A stretch of 64,000 bases of DNA from Spinacia oleracea (GCF_020520425.1 NC_079487.1:129850385-129914384), one strand, 5' to 3'. Shown: positions 1-12,175, numbered from the stretch's first letter. The notes: generated by a model from the letters alone, not told the origin. Made by a program: numbers and translations.

Positions 1-767
1 ATGAAGATAAACTATACATGATGATATGAATGTATCAAGAGTTCAAGAGTATCTTAAGCAAATCATTTCTTCAAAAAGATCCCAAGGTTCAAAATAGTAC
101 TTCGTATAATGTATCAATGCACAACTGCATCATAGAAGAAAGGGGGAAAAACTTACACAATACTACAGAGTACTATTTACAAGATCAATATTCTGAGAAT
201 ATCATATCTTTATACATTGAGAAATCTAATAGCCAAGTAAAAGGAAGGTTCTTCCGGTCAAGGGCTTATTCCAGAGATATATCTGTGTGACAATTGTACG
301 AATCATTTAGATACGATGATATGTCAAAGTACTCCATACACATTTCACTGGTGGGTAATTTATACATCTACAGACTACAACCCTTACTGACCAAAAGGGA
401 CTTCATTTGCACATACAATTCTACAAAGCATTTAGGCAACTTTGGTATCATCCAGTTCCATTTACTTCATGTACCTTGAAATCTGTGGTAGTACGAGTTG
501 AAGAAAGCTCCAGAAGCTTCCTGTATGAGTCCAACTTCTCAACTAAAATAATGCAGGAAGCATGAAACATGCTGTTGTTGATGCGTCTAGGCATACCACC
601 TCTCTACTCAACTCCAATCTTGGCATTTGGTCAATCATATACATTGTTCCCCTTGTCCTGTATATCAACTCTCTACTCAACTCCAAACTCATCACCACCA
701 TAACAAAATTGATGAGCACGATTCCATTCGGAACACAAAACCAAGTACCAACAACATCATCCCTTAC
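1..767. other. Intergenic, no gene seen
   Basis: Short open frames occur on the + strand (for example 30-290 and 562-810), but none has a composition, signal peptide or family motif that I recognise. The last few hundred bases are probably the 3' untranslated part of the PPR gene that reads leftward from 1871. Confidence 0.5.
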
Positions 768-1871
768 CTACCGATCCACAAAATGCAATGTATCCAACAA
801 CGTTCTATAAGTCTTCTCCCCCATCGAAACATCCGTCTTCCTAAACTCCTCAAGAAGCTCTAATGCATCAACACCCTGTCCATCCCTACACATCTCCTCC
901 AACAAGGTCTTGTACGTTAACAAATCTGGTTTCAACGCATTCCCCAACATATCACGCAAAACCTCAACCGCGTCCTCAAACTTTCTCTCCAACGCCAAAC
1001 TACAGACCAAAACCATATATGCACCACTCGAGGGCACCAAGCCTTTTTCCCTCATCTCCTTAAAAAACCCAAACCCCTGCCACACCCTCCCCTTCTCACA
1101 ACACCCCTTGAACAAATAACCATAACTATACGCATTCGGCTCACATCCATACAACCCCATCTCCCTAAACACCCGCACAGCCTCGTCCACCTGCAAACAC
1201 TTCGCATATGCCTTGATAATCATATTCAACACATAAGTATCAGGCACCACCCCAAGAGCCTTCATCTGCTTAGTCAAAGACCTCACAGCATTCAAATAAA
1301 CATAACTAACATTCAATCGATTGAACTTCTTAAGCAAAGCATTGAAAAGCATAGCATATGTTTCTAAATTAGGTTTACAATCTAGGGTTTGTTCCTTCAT
1401 CATCTTCTTATACACATCGAAAACGCGATTAAACAAACAACGATGGGAGCAACAGAATCGAATCAAGGAGTTGTAAAGAGAGAGAGTTACAGGGCAAGCG
1501 CCGGCAAGAACCTCTTCCAGGAGGGCTTCAGCGTGGCGATGACGGCGGCCGGCGACGGCGAGTTGGATCATGGTGAGGTAGGTGGAGGAATCGTGGGTGT
1601 AGCCGCGTTGTGTGGCGGTCCACCGGAAAATATCGTAAGCTAAATCGGCATCGGTTTGGGAGTTGAGGGCATTGTTGACGTCGGACGGGGTGAACCCGGG
1701 TTTAAGGTGGTCAACCCATGTTTGGAATTGTTTTTCGGAGGGGGTTTGGGATTTGAAGAAATGGGGTTGTGAGGGAGGAGGGGCGGTGGAGAGAAGGCGG
1801 TAGTGGAGGGGAAGAGCGAGAATTTGACGGAGGGGTGTGGCGAGGGCGCGGCGGATGAAGGTGGTTATCAT
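768..1871 (-). CDS. Pentatricopeptide repeat protein, probably mitochondrial
   Basis: Intronless frame of 367 aa, as is usual for plant PPR genes. The N-terminus (about residues 1-35) is rich in Arg, Ala, Leu and Ser with almost no acidic residues, which looks like a mitochondrial presequence. From about residue 130 to the end there are degenerate 35-residue PPR helical pairs. The clearest are the repeats with PDTYVLNMIIKAYAKC, EPNAYSYGYLFKGCCEKG and KPDLLTYKTLLEEMCRDG, each followed by an A..V.REM-type second helix. This is a P-class layout with no E or DYW editing domain. PPR proteins bind organellar RNA one base per repeat and act in its processing, stability or translation. Overall pattern resembles the Arabidopsis At3g25210 type from memory, but I cannot confirm orthology. 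The start is the first ATG before the presequence-like stretch. Confidence 0.9.
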   Translation of the reverse strand: MITTFIRRALATPLRQILALPLHYRLLSTAPPPSQPHFFKSQTPSEKQFQTWVDHLKPGFTPSDVNNALNSQTDADLAYDIFRWTATQRGYTHDSSTYLTMIQLAVAGRRHRHAEALLEEVLAGACPVTLSLYNSLIRFCCSHRCLFNRVFDVYKKMMKEQTLDCKPNLETYAMLFNALLKKFNRLNVSYVYLNAVRSLTKQMKALGVVPDTYVLNMIIKAYAKCLQVDEAVRVFREMGLYGCEPNAYSYGYLFKGCCEKGRVWQGFGFFKEMREKGLVPSSGAYMVLVCSLALERKFEDAVEVLRDMLGNALKPDLLTYKTLLEEMCRDGQGVDALELLEEFRKTDVSMGEKTYRTLLDTLHFVDR

Positions 1872-3159
1872 GGTGGTGGTGGGAGGAAGGAGAAGGTGGG
1901 TTTGGGGAATGGTAATTGGGTGTTGCGGAGGAGTCGAGGAAAGATGAATGGGCCTAAAGTTTGGGTTGGTACTTGGGTAATTTTAGGGACTATACAGCCC
2001 AATTAGATTGGACCCGTTATCTTTTTTTAATTCTCATAGCAACTTAGCAAGTCTCGAACCCTACCTCTAATTTGTAAACCAAGCAATTTTACAAAATATA
2101 ATAAATGACAATTATAAATCTTGAATTTATTTGAAAAATGTTATTCATGTATTAATCTGGGACGTCGTTCGGACACAAATACTAGTTTAGAGATGTTAAA
2201 AAATTGACCTTATCTAAGAATAATCAGACAAGTTTAATTGACTCAAGTAGTATCGATTACGCAAACGCGGTTATGATCGAGATCTTGTACTAAATAGTGG
2301 AACTAATATTTGCATTATTACAATGCAACATAGATTCATGTACTTATAGTAAATTTAGTACATAAAGATCGATTTCGCTTAAATAAAGGTTAATACTTGT
2401 GTAAATTCAAGTGCAATTGATAAGATGTGTGCAATGTGAATGAAATTAATACGTTGTTTATGGTAAAATGGAAGTCCTAATTGATAAAATTATTTAAAAA
2501 AAAATCGATTTTAATTTTAAGTAACCATAGTCCACGGATTGTATTTTTAGTAACAATAACATAATACGTCTAAGGACATGTGAATATGAATATGAATATT
2601 AATGTCTTAAAATATCAATGTGTGTTAGATTGAATAGATGGACATAAAAGCATAGGATCGTATTAAAATTCTACCAATCTGAAGTTCTACCTAGTTATAG
2701 TATTTTACCAATTTGAGTAAGATCCTACAAACATTAAGGCATTACCTAAGATATGGATTTCTGATATGTTTATGGATGGTAAAATTGTAGAACCGAGATC
2801 GGAAGATTAACAATCATTAATGACACAGTCGATTCACATGTACCCATTTAGACGGGGAATTAAACTTGATTGCAATTCTGATTTGACGGTTATACTCATG
2901 TCTACCTTGGTACTAACCTAAACTAAATTGGCATTATGATGAAGAAAAAAAGTCGAAAATAATTGGACATGGCTAATACAAGAATGTTTTAGGAAATTTA
3001 ATGACAGTTTTAAAATTGAAGAAAATGTGGAATAAAAAAATGACTTGACATGTTGTGTGGTTAACCGGTCACCATTAATTCTATCACTCACAAATTTACA
3101 AACATATCATCAAAAGTAAGATATATTATACCCCCTATTATCCAAAGTTAATGACCAAT
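1872..3159. other. Intergenic, AT-rich
   Basis: Contains the upstream region of the PPR gene and a Helitron-type 3' end (listed separately). No gene seen. Confidence 0.5.
2036..2183 (+). mobile_element. Helitron 3'-end fragment
   Basis: The right edge reads ...GGACACAAATACTAG followed by T, with a decayed GC-rich hairpin just upstream (around 2159-2172). That is the same end layout as the two Helitrons at 28220-28899 and 62240-62506. As in those two, an antisense tRNA-like box (GTAGGGTTCGAGACTTGC on the - strand, about 2050-2070) lies inside. No matching 5' TC end was found, so the left border is a guess. Confidence 0.4.
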
Positions 3160-3240
3160 GATGTCTTGGCCTATTGGTTAAGAGTGAGAGCATGTGTACA
3201 ATTGGTCCCAGGCTCGAACTTTTCCAATCCCTATGTGTAA
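3160..3240 (+). mobile_element. tRNA-derived SINE-like head
   Basis: A-box-like TTGGCCTATTGGTTAAGAG is followed about 35 bp later by a B-box-like GGTCCCAGGCTCGAACTT. This is RNA polymerase III promoter architecture without a plausible cloverleaf, so a SINE rather than a tRNA gene. Target-site duplications were not identified. Confidence 0.4.
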
Positions 3241-3499
3241 TTTATATTACCTTTGTAGCTCATTCGCACACAAAAAAAATCTAAATTTAAATTACAACTC
3301 AAGTAAATTCAGATAAATTCAAATATTGAATCTTTAGATGAAAATGACAAAATATTTCAATCACTGCAACGATTTTCCAAATACACCCACGTTGGGGCCA
3401 AGGGGGGCACGTGCCACCCCCGGAAAAAAGAAAAAAAAAACTGAAAATGTATTCTAGCAAAAATTGACTGAACTTGAATGAAATGAACACGGAAGTATA

Positions 3500-3575
3500 T
3501 GTTGTCGTAGTGGTTGGCAAGTATTGAGTTATGGCATACCGCGTCAGAGATCAGAGGTTCGATGACCCCTACTGG
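3500..3575 (+). mobile_element. tRNA-derived SINE-like head
   Basis: TAGTGGTTGGCAAGTATTG (A box) and GAGGTTCGATGACCCC (B box) lie about 40 bp apart. The B-box end coincides with the left edge of the 396-bp direct duplication that follows. A GC-rich block with GGGGCACGTGCCACCCC precedes it at about 3393-3426. Confidence 0.4.
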
Positions 3576-4290
3576 CAAATTTTGGTTATTTTTTTTGGTT
3601 CACATGAATAGCTTATTTGTTTCATTTCTTTTTCTTTTTAATTCGTTTTTTCTACCTTTTTTCCCCTTGGTTGTCTATTTAGCTTTTTTAATTAGTTCTA
3701 CACCAATCGAAACATGTCCTGCTTTTATTTTACAACCTTTATATATTGGACTACACTATAAAAATAAATAAATAAAAATATGACAATCAATTTTGATTAA
3801 TTTCCAGCTCATTTGTTTCTTTTTAATTTGTTTTCTTCTAATAAATCCTTTAGTTTTCTCTAGCTTTAGTTTTTTTTTTTTTTTTTTTTATAAATATTAT
3901 TCTACACCAGTCACAGTATTGTCTATTTTTTTCACATATATTGGACTACACCAGTTGATGACCCCTACTGACAAATTTTGGTTATTTTTTTTGGTTCACA
4001 TGAATAGCTTATTTGTTTCATTTCTTTTTCTTTTTAATTCATTTTTTCTACCTTTTTTTTCCTTGGTTGTCTATTTAGCTTTTTAAATTAGTTCTACACC
4101 AATCGAAACATGTCTTGCTTTTATTTTACAACCTTTATATATTGGACTACACTATAAAAATAAATAAATAAAAACATGACAATCAATTTTGATTAATTTC
4201 CAGCTCATTTGTTTCTTTTTAATTCGTTTTCTTCTAATAAATCCTTTAGTTTTCTCTAGCTTTAGTTTTTTTTTTAAAAAAAAAAAATAT
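3561..4290. repeat. Tandem direct duplication, period about 396 bp
   Basis: 3561-3887 and 3957-4290 are near-identical: both start GATGACCCCTACTG and run through a long T-rich stretch to the same CTCTAGCTTTAGTTTTTT end. They differ by scattered substitutions and homopolymer lengths. The open frames inside are T-rich low-complexity translation, not genes. Confidence 0.85.
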
Positions 4291-6689
4291 TCCACACCAG
4301 CCGAAGCATTGTCTACTTTTTTTCCTCACCTTTATTTTTAATTGAATTACACTGTAAAAAAATACTTTGTCGATAAAAAAATAAATTCAATCCAATTATT
4401 TACTGCTATATCTTAATAATAGCCACTTTAAACTTAGTACTTTTTTTATAAAAAAAATTTAGTGATATATATTGGTAAAAAAACTCAACTATTTGAAGTT
4501 CCATGCAATCAATACCCAAATTGTGACATTGTCATTTTATATCTCAACGACTACCACTTTCGTGCCACCCCTGATCAAATATCCTGGGTCCGCCACTGTA
4601 TACAATTATTATAACATATTAAGGAGTACCATGACGCCGATGTAAAAAAAAAAAAAAAAAAAAAAGAGTACCATGACTCTATGAGCATGATATAATTAAG
4701 TCTACATAGTATTTCTTTGCCAATATGACTAAGCATAATCTTAATTATACGGGAAAAAAAAAAAATTAAAGTCCATGCAACATGCAAGTTTGCAACCTAC
4801 CAAAAGAATAAAGAATTTTTTTAGTAAAGTGCTTACGTGGTTAGTTGCTCAACTGCCCGGTTTTGTTACCGTTGTGACCCAGTAGCGATTACAGGGTCAT
4901 TAAGCCATTAGATATTTCCACCCGTTATAGAATATAGATTATTCATATACTTAGTCCTAGATTACGTTAGCCACCAATTAAATTAGTGTTAAACAAGCAT
5001 CAGAAAAGATATCAGTGTCAATGTGTCATACTCATACTAACATCATGCTTTTAAGTTTGAACCTTTTCCTTTTAGGCCTTTTCCTTGCAATTTGCAAAAT
5101 AACGTTGTTTTTTATTTAATTTGGACCCTCCACCACTCCCTTTTTCGTTTTCGCAGAAATTTCTCATCTATAAATAGTACGGAGGAAGAGTCTGTAATAA
5201 ATGGTTAAGCTCTATATCCCCGTTTCCCACCAATCATGTCCTTTTCCAAACCAAGTCTATTATTGGGAGTACTAGTCGTTGGTTGTCTTGATTCATTGAC
5301 TTCACTCTCATCCTAGTCTTCCCTAATAGAGACTAGCATAGGTCTCCCTCTACCCTAATTGTGAGGTCTCTCTCCCCTTAGCTTATGGGATACTACTGAT
5401 ATCCCAATCGACTCTTAATATAGTACCGATTATTAGTAAATATGGGATCGAGGATCTTCCATAGGGGTCGTTCGGGGTCAGACATCTACTAAAATATACA
5501 TATACGAAGTATGATTTTGGTGACATATTGATTCAATGCAACTATATTCATTAACTTGTTGAAGTTTCAAACGCTGGCCCCTCGTAACTTTTTGTCAAGA
5601 TCCATCACTGCTAGTAGAGTACTAACTACGTATTAAGATGGACTGATGAAGTAGTACGTGGACGTATATTTTATTATTTTTCATGGAAAGATCACTCGTA
5701 TTTATCAGAGCATCAGAGAATATGGAGTACTCGTATAATGTATTTAATAGAAACATGGAATTGCAGTCAAATTTACCTAGTGATAAACATGTGAAAATTA
5801 TTAGGTGTACCATGGTGCAACGTTCACCTAAGGCTATTTTTATATCCATGGGTGGTTACTCTCACATTTTCTCCTCACATATAAAGGAAAAACATGAGAA
5901 AATGCATTGTGCATCCGGGTAATTAAATAGTAAATAATAAATGATAAATAATACTCATCTAAAACTTATCATACTAGCAAATAATTAAATAGTAAATAAT
6001 AAATGTTTGATTGCGAAGATGAAAAGTAATTTACATCAACATTGAGTTGTAATATTTGTACTTTATCCAAAGCTTATCATACTAGCAAATAAATACGAAG
6101 TATACCACAAGTTCAAATTGAAGGTTTATGTAGATACTAAATATGGTGTTTTGAGGCAAGTCATTTATGCATTCGCTAGGTCGATAACACTAATTTTCTT
6201 TTCTTAACATTTTTTAATGCTTTTAAAATTTCTTATTAATAGTGTTAGCTTTTTTTAAAAAAAAATTGGGGAAAGAATTCTTATTAATAGTGTTGATTAT
6301 TTTCTTTATATGAAAAAAAAAAACATTTTCACTATTATTAGCGTGTGATATATCATCATACATACTAAAAGTATACGTTTACGCCATCTTAACTTTGAAT
6401 TCCACCAACTTTTACGTTTCATCCAATCAAATAAATACAGCGGGTAATAAAAAACGGAGTAAGTAAAAGAAAAAAAAAATCGATATAAAGCCACAACACT
6501 TTTGAGGTTTGACATCATCCATCCAACATTCTCCAACAAGCTTCAAATAGATAGTCGCCGCACGAGAGAAATTTATTTCATAATACTACTTGCAAGTTGC
6601 AATTAACATAGAATCTACAAAGTTTATCAAACCCTTAATTAATTACGAGAAGATTATTATTTAAAGCCCCTTCCCCTTTCTCTATATTA
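4291..6689. other. Intergenic, AT-rich, repeat debris
   Basis: Holds poly-A/poly-T runs (for example 4643-4664). At 4562-4602 there is a fragment whose - strand reads CAGTGGCGGACCCAGGATAT, a word I associate with ends of dispersed plant transposons. No gene could be supported in the roughly 2.4 kb up to the GH17 leader. Confidence 0.4.
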
Positions 6690-6819
6690 GGCCCATTTTT
6701 GCAGCTCTTGTCTAGCTCTCTTTCCCCTTTCAACTTTCCACTTTCTCTCTCCCTCTCCCTCTCCCATTTCACAGTACAACAGCTCTCTCCAAAGGGTGAA
6801 AGAGCTTCAGCAAATAACA
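6690..6819 (+). promoter_or_regulatory. Pyrimidine-rich 5' leader of the GH17 gene
   Basis: A CT-rich tract (CTCTCTCCCTCTCCCTCTCC, about 6743-6766) lies directly before the ATG at 6820. Such tracts are typical of plant core promoters and 5' untranslated regions. I saw no clear TATA box at a sensible distance. Confidence 0.4.
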
Positions 6820-9144
6820 ATGAAGCTCTTTAACCTCTGCCTCTTCTCTTTGCTTCTTTCTCTTTCAAGTAAGTATTTTTTTAATTGTAATGTTTTAATT
6901 TTAGCATAAAATTGTGTATTTTGAGGTACTTGTTTCTACGTTTATGGTAGTAAAATGGTGAAATAGTATCAATTTTGCAAGTGAGATTTATTTTTTTGTC
7001 ATTTTGTTTTGAATGTTGTCGGCATTTTTCTGATCCGGGGTTGCATTTTTGGGTGTGTCATGTGTGGGTTTGTTTTGGACTTTTCTGTAGTATTTTATTC
7101 AGCTTTTGATCTTAGCTGTGAGTTTTTATTCCTGTGTTTCCATATTTGTTTTAGCCATCTGGGTATTTACATAAATTACATTGTTATGTTCATTTTGTTT
7201 GTTTCCAAGTTTTGAATTTTCCTGGGTTTTTTTTTTTGCTGTGTATTGTGTTTGTTTAATCTGCTCATCTTCTTAGAGTTACTATGGTGTTTTGATTGAT
7301 TGCATAAACTTCCATGGGGTTACCCCTTTTCGTTCGCTTGGCTACTAGGTTAGTACCCGTTCAATGCACAATTTGACGAGCATTTTGTTAGCAAAATCTG
7401 GTTTTGATTCGGGTTCTGAAGGAATTATAAAATAAAACTTGGTAGAATTTATAGCTTTCCAAACAATGAGAAAGTATGACGCCATTTATTGATGTTAGAT
7501 GGTGTTAATTTGCAATTGTTTAGAGCTATTAATCGGATATGTTCATTCAATAATGATTAATGAACTTCAATTAAAACCAGTTTGTATTAATTTCAGGTGC
7601 TGCAACATTTTCTCCAAAAGTTGGTGTGAACTATGGTACATTAGGTAATAACTTACCAAAACCTTCAAAATCAGTTGAACTAATCAAAAGTCTTAAAGCT
7701 GGGAGAGTCAAACTTTATAGCCCAGATCCAGAAATCCTGAAAGCCCTTAGTGGCACAAACCTTCAAGTCTCAATCATGGTACCAAATGAGATCATATCCA
7801 ACATTTCGACCAACCAAGCAATGGCGAATGATTGGGTCAAGAACAATTTGGTTGCTTATCCTCATACCTTGATTAGGTATATCCTTGTTGGGAATGAAAT
7901 CCTTAGTTTCACAGGTGAGGCTGATAAAAAGAAATGGCATGATCTAGTCCCGGCTATGCGGAAAATCAATTACGCCCTCAAAACATATGGCATTCGTAAA
8001 GTCAAAGTCGGGACAACCTTGGCTATGGATGTCCTTGAATCCTCGTTTCCTCCATCGAATGGTACCTTTAGGTCTGACATTGCTGTTTCTGTTATGAGAC
8101 CAATGTTGCAGTTTCTCAGCAACACGAAATCATTTCTGTTTTTAGACTGTTACCCTTATTTTGCTTGGTCACAGAGCTATAAAAGCATCAGCCTAGATTA
8201 TGCATTGTTCAATGGTGATGTAACATACAAAGACCCAACCAGTGGGTTGACATATACCAATTTGCTTGATCAAATGCTTGATTCTGTTCATTTTGCAATG
8301 AAGAAGCTTGGGTACCCTGGTATTAGAATCTGGATTGCTGAAACAGGTTGGCCCAATGGTGGAGATATTGACCAAATTGGAGCTAATGTCTACAATGCTG
8401 CTACTTACAATAGAAATTTGGTTCAAAGGTTGAATGCTAAACCCCTTGTTGGAACTCCTGCTATGCCTGGTGTAGTTTTGCCAACCTTCATATTTGCTTT
8501 GTTTAATGAGAACCAAAAGAGCGGTCCAGGTACTGAGCGACATTGGGGACAATTTTACCCTGACGGGTCAAGTATTTATCCAATTGATTTGACGGGTAAG
8601 ACCCCTGTATCATCTTATCCACCTTTGCCAAAACCGGATAACAATGAACCATACCAGGGGAAAATATGGTGTGTAGTTGCAAAAGATGCAAACATGACTC
8701 AACTAGCAGATGCAGTAACATATGCTTGTGGTCAAGGGAATGGGACTTGCGCTGCAATCCAGCCAAAGGGCGATTGTTACACGCCAAACTCATCAGTTTT
8801 TCATGCTAGCTATGCATTCAGCTCATATTTTGCACAAATGAAGAGTCAAGGTGGTACTTGTTACTTCAGTGGCCTTGCTGTTCAGACCGCCAAGGATCCC
8901 AGTAAGTACATTCCTCGATCTACCCAATCTTTCGTGGTTTAATTAAATGCATGATAAATTCGACATTGTGTTACTTCTGTATACAATGAAGTAAAAGCAG
9001 GGGCATTATCTGACAAACATGTTGCAAGTCACCAATTTTCCTAAACATACATCAATATGTTAGTCTTATTACATGTCTCATAAACTTCTGATTGTCCTTT
9101 CAGGTTATGGTAAATGCAAGTATCCGAGTGTTACTCTTGCTTAA
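6820..9144 (+). CDS. Secreted glucan endo-1,3-beta-glucosidase, GH17 with X8 domain
   Basis: Three exons: 6820-6868, 7597-8901 and 9104-9144 (49+1305+41 nt, 464 aa), each with GT/AG borders and consistent phase. Residues 1-19 are a signal peptide. The GH17 domain covers about 24-350. The acid/base Glu is E117 in VGNE and the nucleophile is E265 in the signature IWIAETGWPNGG. A short Pro-rich linker leads to an X8 (CBM43) domain, about 371-457, with WCVV and six Cys. The sixth Cys comes only from the last 41-bp exon (GKCKYP), which is strong support for that splice. Reading through the second intron would instead stop at 8942 and lose this Cys. Family role: hydrolysis or remodelling of callose in the cell wall, with X8 binding beta-1,3-glucan. 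The protein ends soon after X8, so no GPI-anchor signal is evident. Exact paralogue not assigned. Confidence 0.95.
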
Positions 9145-10437
9145 GGCGATTGTGAATCAAGTAGGGAGCAGCCCGAGCACAAGACGTATTCAGTAGCGCT
9201 TTTCATAGCGAGTAACTATCTTATAGGGAGTATTTGATTAACTTGATTTTTGGGGCGGTAATTCGGTTACCCATTTTCTTATGATGATTGAGCATCAGTT
9301 CTATTATTCAAACCAGTTGCTTGAAGCTGGTTTTGGATAATTTTAGTGGACATCACGATCACTTCCCATGTTTTGGTACCATTCTTTGCTAAGATGATGC
9401 CTTTCTGTATCAAACTTCAGTGCATGTATCTTTCACATGCACATTTTCTATGGAAATGACTGTTATTTTCCAATTACTAGTGAATTAGTGATTGACTCAT
9501 TGTTTATCTCGTTCTCTTCACCTGATCTGGTATGCTTTTTCTAGTTTTTGGTTTGGTCTAGTCTGATCTAGTCTGAATGTTTTATGTGAGTTGATTTTCC
9601 TACTTTTTGGTTACTAGGCGATCAATTGTTGGCCTGGTAAGCTAAATTATTTTGCTTCTTTGACTGAGTAATGACATTAGTCATTGTCTTGTTGGTGATG
9701 AATATTGACAGCATTAGCTGTTAAAAAATACAGGTAAAATAATTTTTGGGAGATTACTCTCTCGGTGGGCACCCTATTTTTAAACGAATATATAGTTCAA
9801 ATGCGAAGAATATATATTTCAACCCAAAAAACATATAGTAACAAAATATGTAGTTCAAATTCAAAGAACATTAATAACACGTTTTACTCGTATTGGTACA
9901 TTTTGTATCTGTGTTTTGTGTTGTCTATTCACACTCCTTATAATTTCACGTTATTAAAAAATATATAATTATACTAGTATGACGAAAACACACATTTGTT
10001 TTTTTTTTTTACTACGTGCTATGAGAATATACACACGAGTATTGAAACAAATCCAACTAGATGCTAAAGAACTACAGTCTACAGAGTACTCCTCAACAAG
10101 CAAATTGCTAAGATCCCTCCAATCGTGGAACTTGTACTACTATAACTCTCCATTGTAAAGCAATTTTACTTGGTAAATTAGGGCTACCAAAATACAATTT
10201 ATAACTAAAATAAATTGTGATAATTCAATTAAATTCAGAGACAATAATTGAAATAAATAATGCACCTTAATGGCCAGGTGATATTGATAAACGGTTTTTA
10301 ATCACTGATTTAGTAGATTTTGTGTGACAAATCTCTACTGTAAATTGTGTCTCTTTTTTGACATTTTTATTATACCTTATTAAGGTATCAAACTTGTTTA
10401 AATGAAAAAATTAAAGTTATTTCAAACTTTGCAATTT
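9145..10437. other. 3' region of GH17 gene and AT-rich intergenic DNA
   Basis: The first few hundred bases are probably 3' untranslated sequence. The rest is AT-rich with no recognisable gene. Confidence 0.4.
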
Positions 10438-10556
10438 TTTTTTTTGGTGTACCATCCGGTTCACCCTTAGGGCTAATCCGGATTCGGAGCGAGTTCTGAG
10501 TGGATAGGTTTCATTCCCCTCCCAATTGTTGTTGCGGGGATCAAACTTTGCAATTT
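10422..10556 (-). mobile_element. 5'-truncated SINE with 16-bp target-site duplication
   Basis: The perfect repeat TCAAACTTTGCAATTT occurs at 10422-10437 and 10541-10556. Between them lies about 103 bp that starts with a T-run and reads, on the - strand, from GATCCCCGCAACAAC to an A-tail. A-tail plus long target-site duplication is the hallmark of LINE-machinery retroposition. The 5' end corresponds to a B-box remnant, so the copy is truncated. Confidence 0.75.
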
Positions 10557-11608
10557 GCTGATACTTTTCCTGGTGTTATGAGCTCAACTCGAGTCCCAAA
10601 TTCGCAAGTGAAAAAGGCGCTAGCACAAAACCTCTTTTACAGACATACCAATTTGCCTTTTGTCGCTGCCGTCATCACCACCGTCGTCGCTCGATATGGT
10701 TGCATTACATCTGTGATCCTGTATCTATTGATTTTTTGTAATTTTTGTAAATATAGTTTCGTTGGTTTCTTGTTGGTTTTGTGGTTGTAATTTGTAAATG
10801 CTGATACTTTTAATTAGTATAGCTTAAATTTAGCTTAGCTTTTTTGTTACAGTGTAATTGTTCGTTAGTGTAGCGGGTTAAGGTCAGGCTTCGGGTTTTC
10901 GTTTTTTCCGAGGATGGGGCGTTATCATATACTGTTCGGTTAATTGTTTATTTTGAACTGGGGTGGGGATTGTATGAGATTTGAGCATAAGTCTCATTGT
11001 TCTCATTATTCTCTTATCTAATTTACTCGGAGTCATTGTAATTATCCGAAAATGATGATTTCAGGTATTATCAAAATAAAAATAAAAATAAAAATTGCAT
11101 GATGGTGTAAGACTAACTTCTTACCAAAATGTTATATTTTTTAATCAAATAGTTACACGTTGTGATATAAAAGTTGTGTTCCAACATTCTTTATTAAAAG
11201 TTCGGATCCGCTGTCTCAAATTTGTTTTTCATCTAGTGTCTCAGACTCTCAGCTCAACAAAATTAGATTATTCCATTTGTTGTGATGAAATTGGTGACCA
11301 AGATGGGGGAATCCCAATGAGTAGATGATTTCTCGTGAACTAACTTTTTGATTGAGATTTATGAGAAACTCATTTTCATATTCTCAATAGGTAAACCAAC
11401 CTCAATTTTCAAAAATTAACTAAAAATTAAAACCCATGCATCACACTACAAATGTCACATTTCTTAAGGTGGTAAAGTGTGTGCATAAGTCAAAATTTGA
11501 GTAATTATTGAAAGTCTAATTTTGTTGAGTTAAAACACTACACGAATACGAATATAGGACGGAAGATACAGACTCGTACACCATTATTTTCAATCAAATA
11601 TTTATACG

Positions 11609-12029
11609 TTCTAATCAAATAATTTTACTTTACAGAGTATTTTTGAATGCGGATACATGTCATGCATATGACTATCAGACCTCTGAATCAAATGTTTATA
11701 CTACCTCCGTTTCAAAAAGATCTTTACAGTTACTATTTGCACGGACTCCTATGCAATATTTAACTACTAATATATCCAATTTCATATGTGAAAAAATTAT
11801 AAAAATTTGATATTCTGAAAATACATCCCGAGATCAATCTAACAAGATCATATATGTAACTTTTTTATGTATATAATGGTGAGAATTTACGGTCAAAATT
11901 TTTATACTTTGGACACATTTTCCAAAGTGTAAAGAACTTTCTGAAACGGAGGTAGTACGTTCTAATCAAATAGTTTTACAAAGTTTTTTCGAATGCGGAT
12001 ACGTGTCGTGCATATGACTATCAGACCTC
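11609..12029. repeat. 72-bp direct repeat flanking a Stowaway
   Basis: 11609-11683 and 11957-12029 share TTCTAATCAAATA, GAATGCGGATAC and GCATATGACTATCAGACCTC in the same order and orientation. The Stowaway at 11701-11955 sits between them. The repeat is far longer than the element's TA duplication, so it predates or is independent of the insertion. Confidence 0.8.
11701..11955 (+). mobile_element. Stowaway MITE (family A)
   Basis: 255 bp with terminal inverted repeats CTACCTCCGTTTCA, extended over about 27 bp with few mismatches, flanked by TA/TA. The same family recurs at 24687-24940 and 25387-25641. It encodes nothing and depends on a Tc1/mariner transposase elsewhere. Confidence 0.92.
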
Positions 12030-12044
12030 CCCAACCTCTTCTCC

Positions 12045-12175
12045 CTTACAGCTTCACTCCCCCCCATTCATTTCCGGAGTCACATCTATCTCTCTCTCTA
12101 CCTCTCACACTCAGCTACTTCAGAGGTTTCAAAATTCCCGCGAAAAACTTCAACCGTATGCGACGTTGATCGAGT
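12045..12175 (+). promoter_or_regulatory. Likely 5' leader exon of the 12.8-21.0 kb gene
   Basis: A CT-rich block (CTATCTCTCTCTCTACCTCT) is followed by a good donor, GAGT|GTAAGT, at 12175/12176. No start codon with a lasting frame lies here, so this is probably a non-coding first exon spliced to the exon that holds the ATG at 12837 or 12849. Confidence 0.45.

Larger units (their letters stand above)
10557..12040. other. Intergenic with a Stowaway insertion
   Basis: AT-rich DNA without a supportable gene. The frame at 10500-10790 runs across the SINE border and is not credible. The last part is the promoter side of the gene starting near 12.05 kb. Confidence 0.4.

Noticed and set aside
8193..8793. 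- strand frames within the GH17 gene
   Set aside because: Shadows of the well-supported GH17 coding frame.
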